The translations under genes and the position numbers were made by a program. Positions 60,424 through 64,000 of a stretch of 64,000 bases of DNA are shown here, one piece after another; position 1 is the first letter of the stretch, and each line of letters opens with the position of its first letter. The stretch covers positions 245,405,307 through 245,469,306 of the forward strand of contig NC_073746.1 in assembly GCF_029784135.1 (NCBI RefSeq). Direction: 5' to 3'. The notes under the pieces were generated by a model that was given only the letters and a program-made list of their open reading frames with translations, did no database searches and was not told the origin of the DNA. The stretch comes from Toxorhynchites rutilus septentrionalis. Lineage: Eukaryota; Arthropoda; Insecta; Diptera; Culicidae.

Positions 60424-61241
60424 TTAAGTCGCGGGAAGGTTTTCCGTGACTAGTTGAGAATTTAAATCATCGCTTTCTGGCTCCTCAGTTTCTAGGATTG
60501 GTTCATCCTTTTGTTCGGCATCCACATGCGTGGATTCATTGGGGGAATCAAAATAATATGGATCATAATAGTAATACGATCCACATTCGCTATGTTCCGT
60601 ATTTCTGATTTCCTCGTTTCGGAATCGTGGTGGGCCCTGGCGAAGTTGTGCGCTTGGTCCCGGTCGATTCATATAATTTAATTGCCGAGAGCGAATAGAG
60701 GGATCTACCTCCATTGGTACCGGCCTAGGTTGGTGTTGGGATGCGGCATTTGGGATAGTGGTGAAATTCTCGGAGGTGGTAGAGGAAATTTATGAGACAC
60801 TGGCCTAGGAGATGGATGAGGTATTGATTGGATCGGTAACGAAGGAGCGAAATTCCTTAATGGGAGTTGGTAGAAGTGCGGGAGTTGTTGAAATATTCTA
60901 TTTTGTATACCAGGTGGTTTCGGGGGAACCACTGGTGCCTGTTTAAAAGGATTCTTAACGTACTTGTAGTTCCTCTCCTCGAAACACAATCTCAAGGCAT
61001 CTTTTAAAGAACTAGGAGATTGGGCCCTTATTATGGGTCACACTTTGAGACCCATCTCTTGGTAAAGCGCACTTTTCGCTGCTTTAACCTCTTCATTATT
61101 TGGGTTCAAGTTCAATAAATTGATTAGAAGAGAGATAATGTTGCAGACTTCGCCGTGAAAGGTTTCGACAGTAGTCGTTTGGTAGAGTTTGAACAAATCC
61201 CTGCTAAGACTCACTTCAGCTGCCATACAAATGAAATACAA
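60424..61241 (-). pseudogene. gag C-terminal remnant of the errantivirus-like element
   Basis: Three frames: 61241-61038 (TFHGEVCNIISLLINLLNLN), 60995-60705 (MRLCFEERNYKYVKNPFKQA, then Pro-rich) and 60714-60424 (MEVDPSIRSRQLNYMNRPGP, then an acidic end). These phrases are typical of gypsy-group Gag. A shift separates the last two frames exactly at MEVDPS. The N-terminal capsid part is missing; its first codons here already belong to the neighbouring repeat array. Confidence 0.75.
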
Positions 61242-61790
61242 ATTTCTGCATTACACGAGAATTAGTCAAACAACTGAAACTATTATTAACCAAAACAAAT
61301 GAAACCAAATTTGGCATGATGAGGTTTTAGGGTGCAATAAATGTTTTTACGCTTGTTTCATACTCCTCCCCCCTCTCTTAGGGGGGGCTGCCATACAAAT
61401 GAAACACAAATTTCTGCATTCCTCGAGAATTAATCAAGCAAATGAAACCAAATTTTGCATGTGAAGGTTTTAGGGTGCAATAAATGTTCCTATAGTGGTT
61501 ATACTATCCAACCCCCTCTCTAAGGGGGGCTGTCATACAAATGAACCCCAATTTTCTGCATTACTCGAGAATTAATCAAGCAAATGAAACCAAATTAGAC
61601 ATATGGAGGTTTTAGGGTGCAATAAATGTTTCTATGGTGGTTAGACTCATACAAATGAAAGACAAATTTCTGCATAACTCGAGAACTAATCAAGCAAATG
61701 GAGCCAAATTTATCATGCGAATTTTTTAGGGGACACGAAACGTTTCCATGGTGAATAGAACTCCTCCCCTCGCTCTGCTCATTTCAAACA
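61217..61790 (-). repeat. Irregular tandem repeat, about 120-170-bp units, four copies
   Basis: gctgccatacaaatgaaaca and its variants recurs at about 61221, 61389, 61530 and 61648. Each is followed by acaaatttctgcattactcgag, aatcaagcaaatg, ggttttagggtgcaataaatg and a C/G-rich cccctctctaagggggg stretch. It abuts the truncated gag. Confidence 0.85.
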
Positions 61791-61852
61791 TTCGAGGGGC
61801 TGAATCGGATTCAAATGCTGGAACGGTTCAAAATCTATATATTTTAACCTTT

Positions 61853-62125
61853 CTTCTTCTTCTTCAATGGCACTAACGTTCCTAGAGGAACTTCGCCGTC
61901 TCAACGTAGTATTACTTGCGTCATTTTTATTAGTACTTAGTTGAGATTTCTATGCCAAGTAACACGCCTTGAATGCATTCTGAGTGGCAAGCTCTAGAAT
62001 ACGCGTGATCACAGTGCAAGTCGGAGGAAATTTCTTTGACGAAAAATTCCCCCGACCAGAACGGGAATCGAACCCGAACACCCGGCATGTTAGTTGTGAC
62101 GCTAACCACTCGGCCAAGGGAGCAC
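61853..62125 (-). mobile_element. tRNA-derived SINE
   Basis: On the minus strand the head reads tgctcccttggccgagtggt with a clear A box (tggccgagtggttagcg) and, after the spacer, a consensus B box (ggttcgattcc). Together they make a near-complete tRNA-like fold at 62124-62050. The tail is (gaa)n. A 14-bp target duplication atattttaaccttt flanks it (61839-61852 and 62126-62139). The intact pol III boxes mean it could still be transcribed. It is a SINE and not a tRNA gene. Confidence 0.88.
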
Positions 62126-62139
62126 ATATTTTAACCTTT

Positions 62140-63061
62140 GGAGAGTGTAAATATAGTACATTGGGTACTCTTGGATTGGCAACCACCTAATACCCAAAGT
62201 TTTGCTCGTTTGCAACCACACTCAGGTGGAAGTGATCCTCATAATTACTCATGGAAAACGTGTGAATAGGAATTGTCTGAAGCATTTCATCGCAAAGCCT
62301 TTTGTGACTGATATGAACAAGTCCATTTAATTCCTGAGATTATATGATTATGTAGAAGTCCCTATGTTCACCCGACCAAACTATTATAGTAATCTATGGG
62401 ACCTCATGACAGAGATAGCAACATGACACCGGTCCTCCAGCCTGCATCAACAATGCGGTCCTGGACACAGATCCATATATTTTCTGAGAACACTTTACAC
62501 TTTATTACATTTAATTAGTGTGCAACGTAAGAACTTCACTGCACTTATCAGACGTGGCGCGAGACGAGACATAACACTTATTGTTCTAATTTGATTAAAC
62601 GCATTTAAATTTACCTTTCATGTCGACCGGTTTCGGGCGTGAAGCTGTCCATCTACGGGACAATGTCCGACTCGGACATTGTTGAAGTCGGTACGTAACC
62701 CATGGTCTTCCATGAAAGTCTATCTGGTGACTGAACCAGTTTTTTTAAAATTATTATTATTTCTGTATTACTTTTGTATTATTTATCACTCGGACCGCGG
62801 CTTTACTGACATTCCGAAAAAATAGGTAGAAACAGGAAGCTGTATTCAAAGATAGTGGGTCGAAGCAAGATGCACACAAGAGAACACTTTGGGGTAACTG
62901 CTGGTAATCGTATTTTCTATCTTGTTCCATAACTTTTCCATTTGAGCTAGTGAAAAGCCAAGCGTGAAGGGAGTGTTGCAAGTCGGTTCAAATTTCTTTA
63001 AGCAGATAAATTTGCTCGTAAGTTGATGATTTGACAATCTGTAGTTGTGGATAGAAGACAA
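62140..63061. other. Non-coding DNA with a 23-base palindrome
   Basis: acaatgtccgactcggacattgt-type palindrome: arms acaatgtccga (62660-62670) and tcggacattgt (62672-62682). It lies next to ccggtttcgggcgtgaagct (62629-62648). The adjacent cgaaaccgg on the minus strand recalls termini of Penelope-like elements, but no coding part is seen. Confidence 0.3.
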
Positions 63062-63260
63062 AGGTTTTCATCACAGGGGCAACAAAAAGTTTACAAGGAA
63101 GAGTGTCTTCAGAACAGGATTTTGCCATTCATTCGATCACACAAATGTTCGGTGAAGTTATGGTCTGACCTGAGAAGCTGCCGTTACAGCCGGGATGTCG
63201 TCAAGTGGTATAAGGAGAACAAGATCGAGAAGCGGCAAAGTGGTGGAACAAGATTACAAA
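63062..63260 (+). pseudogene. DD37E-type transposase fragment
   Basis: The frame reads QKVYKEECLQNRILPFIRSH, LWSDLRSCRYSRDVVKWYKE. It matches the region around the second catalytic Asp of the transposase at 47184-48199 (QVYLKECLQKRLLPLLKQHE, FWPDLASCHYSKDVLEWYEA). Nothing before or after this block can be aligned, so it is a scrap of a decayed transposon. Confidence 0.8.
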
Positions 63261-63369
63261 TATGTACGGTTACCAGCGGTACTGCGCAGAGAATGATATC
63301 ACACGAAAAGTTCGAAAATTCATCCGAACAGCTGACGAATAATTTTCATGTATTTTTTCCTTAACACTC

Positions 63370-64000
63370 CTATACTCGCGCATTGGTCTGTCAGACCGAG
63401 AAATCAATAATTCGTTAATTTCTCAGAAAATATCAACACTACGACTTTGCGATTCTCTCTAGCTTCGTTATTCGTCGTTCATCATCGTTTAGCGTATCGC
63501 ATGTGTTGGAACAATGGGAACGTGTGCCACTTTTTTAACACTATTGGTCTGACACACCGACGCAAGTATAGGAGTAACTTTTTTGGACAAGTGCCTTTTT
63601 TCATATTCCAGAATATTGTTGAATGAAATGTATAAATTAATGTTAGTGGCGTGGAATATTTAATGAATATAATGCATAAGATCATTACCGGACTATTCTT
63701 ATTTGATTCCAGTCCCTTTTGTAACTGGATTGGACGGATCCATATATTAACTATTCGTCAATATATTCGTCGTTAGATTCATAGTCCAAAAGCAAAATAT
63801 GAATGTTTGATTTTTGTATAGTTATTCGCTAAATGTAATGATCATACAAATACATACTTGTGAAAGAATTTCACTCTTGGAAGAATGGTAAACAGTAAAC
63901 TATAAACTAATCGGTATCTTATGATAATTTGTAACAGTTACAGTTTCGGGTATATATTTTTTTTATAATGGACAATATCGACAAGTTATATCATTCGTTC
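63370..64000. other. Non-coding DNA to the window end
   Basis: No gene is seen. Phrases ggtctgtcagaccgagaa (63385) and ggtctgacacaccgacgc (63547) suggest decayed repeats. Confidence 0.3.

Larger units (their letters stand above)
46592..61217 (-). mobile_element. gypsy-type (errantivirus-like) LTR element, fragmented and invaded three times
   Basis: Read on the minus strand: gag end (61217-60424), pol (60400-57263), env (55663-54426, then 46988). It is interrupted by a DD37E transposon (55852-57149), an I-like LINE (46988-54425) and a second transposon inside that LINE. The 5' LTR and most of gag are missing, because the sequence switches to a repeat array at about 61217. All three genes carry frameshifts or stops, so this is a dead endogenous copy. 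Confidence 0.8.

Noticed and set aside
62050..62124. Functional tRNA gene on the minus strand
   Set aside because: The tRNA-like head continues into a SINE body with a (gaa)n tail and a 14-bp target duplication.
62629..62690. Hammerhead ribozyme of a Penelope-like element
   Set aside because: The cgaaaccgg part is suggestive, but no CUGAUGA core and no convincing stem II could be found.

Overview
The window is AT-rich, repeat-dense eukaryotic nuclear DNA, most likely from an insect and probably a mosquito. The evidence is the set of mobile element families: DD37E Tc1/mariner (ITmD37E-like) transposons, non-LTR retrotransposons with an RNase H domain, CR1/Jockey-type LINEs, a gypsy-type (errantivirus-like) LTR element with an env region, tRNA-derived SINEs and many short inverted-repeat elements. 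The species call is inference. There are no operons, CRISPR arrays or bacterial features.

Only two genes look like ordinary host genes. They are a pair of single-exon paralogues (389-1735 and 37648-39102, both + strand), each with a long Asn/Gln/Ser/Tyr-rich N-terminus and four C-terminal C2H2 zinc fingers. Their 5' flanks are also recognisably homologous, so the duplicated unit included the promoter. The TATA box is clear upstream of copy 1 and degraded upstream of copy 2.

Most of the rest is layered transposable elements. 3.7-4.5 kb: a 111-bp tandem array, then a U4 snRNA-like fragment. 5.4-6.2 kb: a Tc1-type element with long inverted repeats. 7.4-8.8 kb: one mariner relic inside another. 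10.9-11.4 kb: a hAT-type MITE. 14.4-18.3 kb: a SINE, then a LINE whose endonuclease is missing and replaced by about 149 AAC triplets. 19.2-27.7 kb: LINE debris and a 5'-truncated LINE split by a full-length I-like LINE with a perfect 17-bp target duplication. 28.8-33.4 kb: 117-bp repeat arrays in both orientations, a MITE and a pogo-like element. 36.4 kb: a mariner relic. 42.3-46.6 kb: a CR1/Jockey-type LINE whose two ORFs are both open.

From 46.6 to 61.2 kb there is a stack on an errantivirus-like element (minus strand: gag, pol, env). A second I-like LINE (46988-54425) sits in the env tail, an ITmD37E transposon (47055-48351) sits in that LINE's 5' UTR, and another DD37E transposon (55852-57149) lies between pol and env. 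The window ends with a repeat array at the truncated gag end, a tRNA-derived SINE with a 14-bp target duplication, and a transposase scrap. The two I-like LINE copies share near-identical ORF2s but very different 5' ends, which suggests modular exchange.
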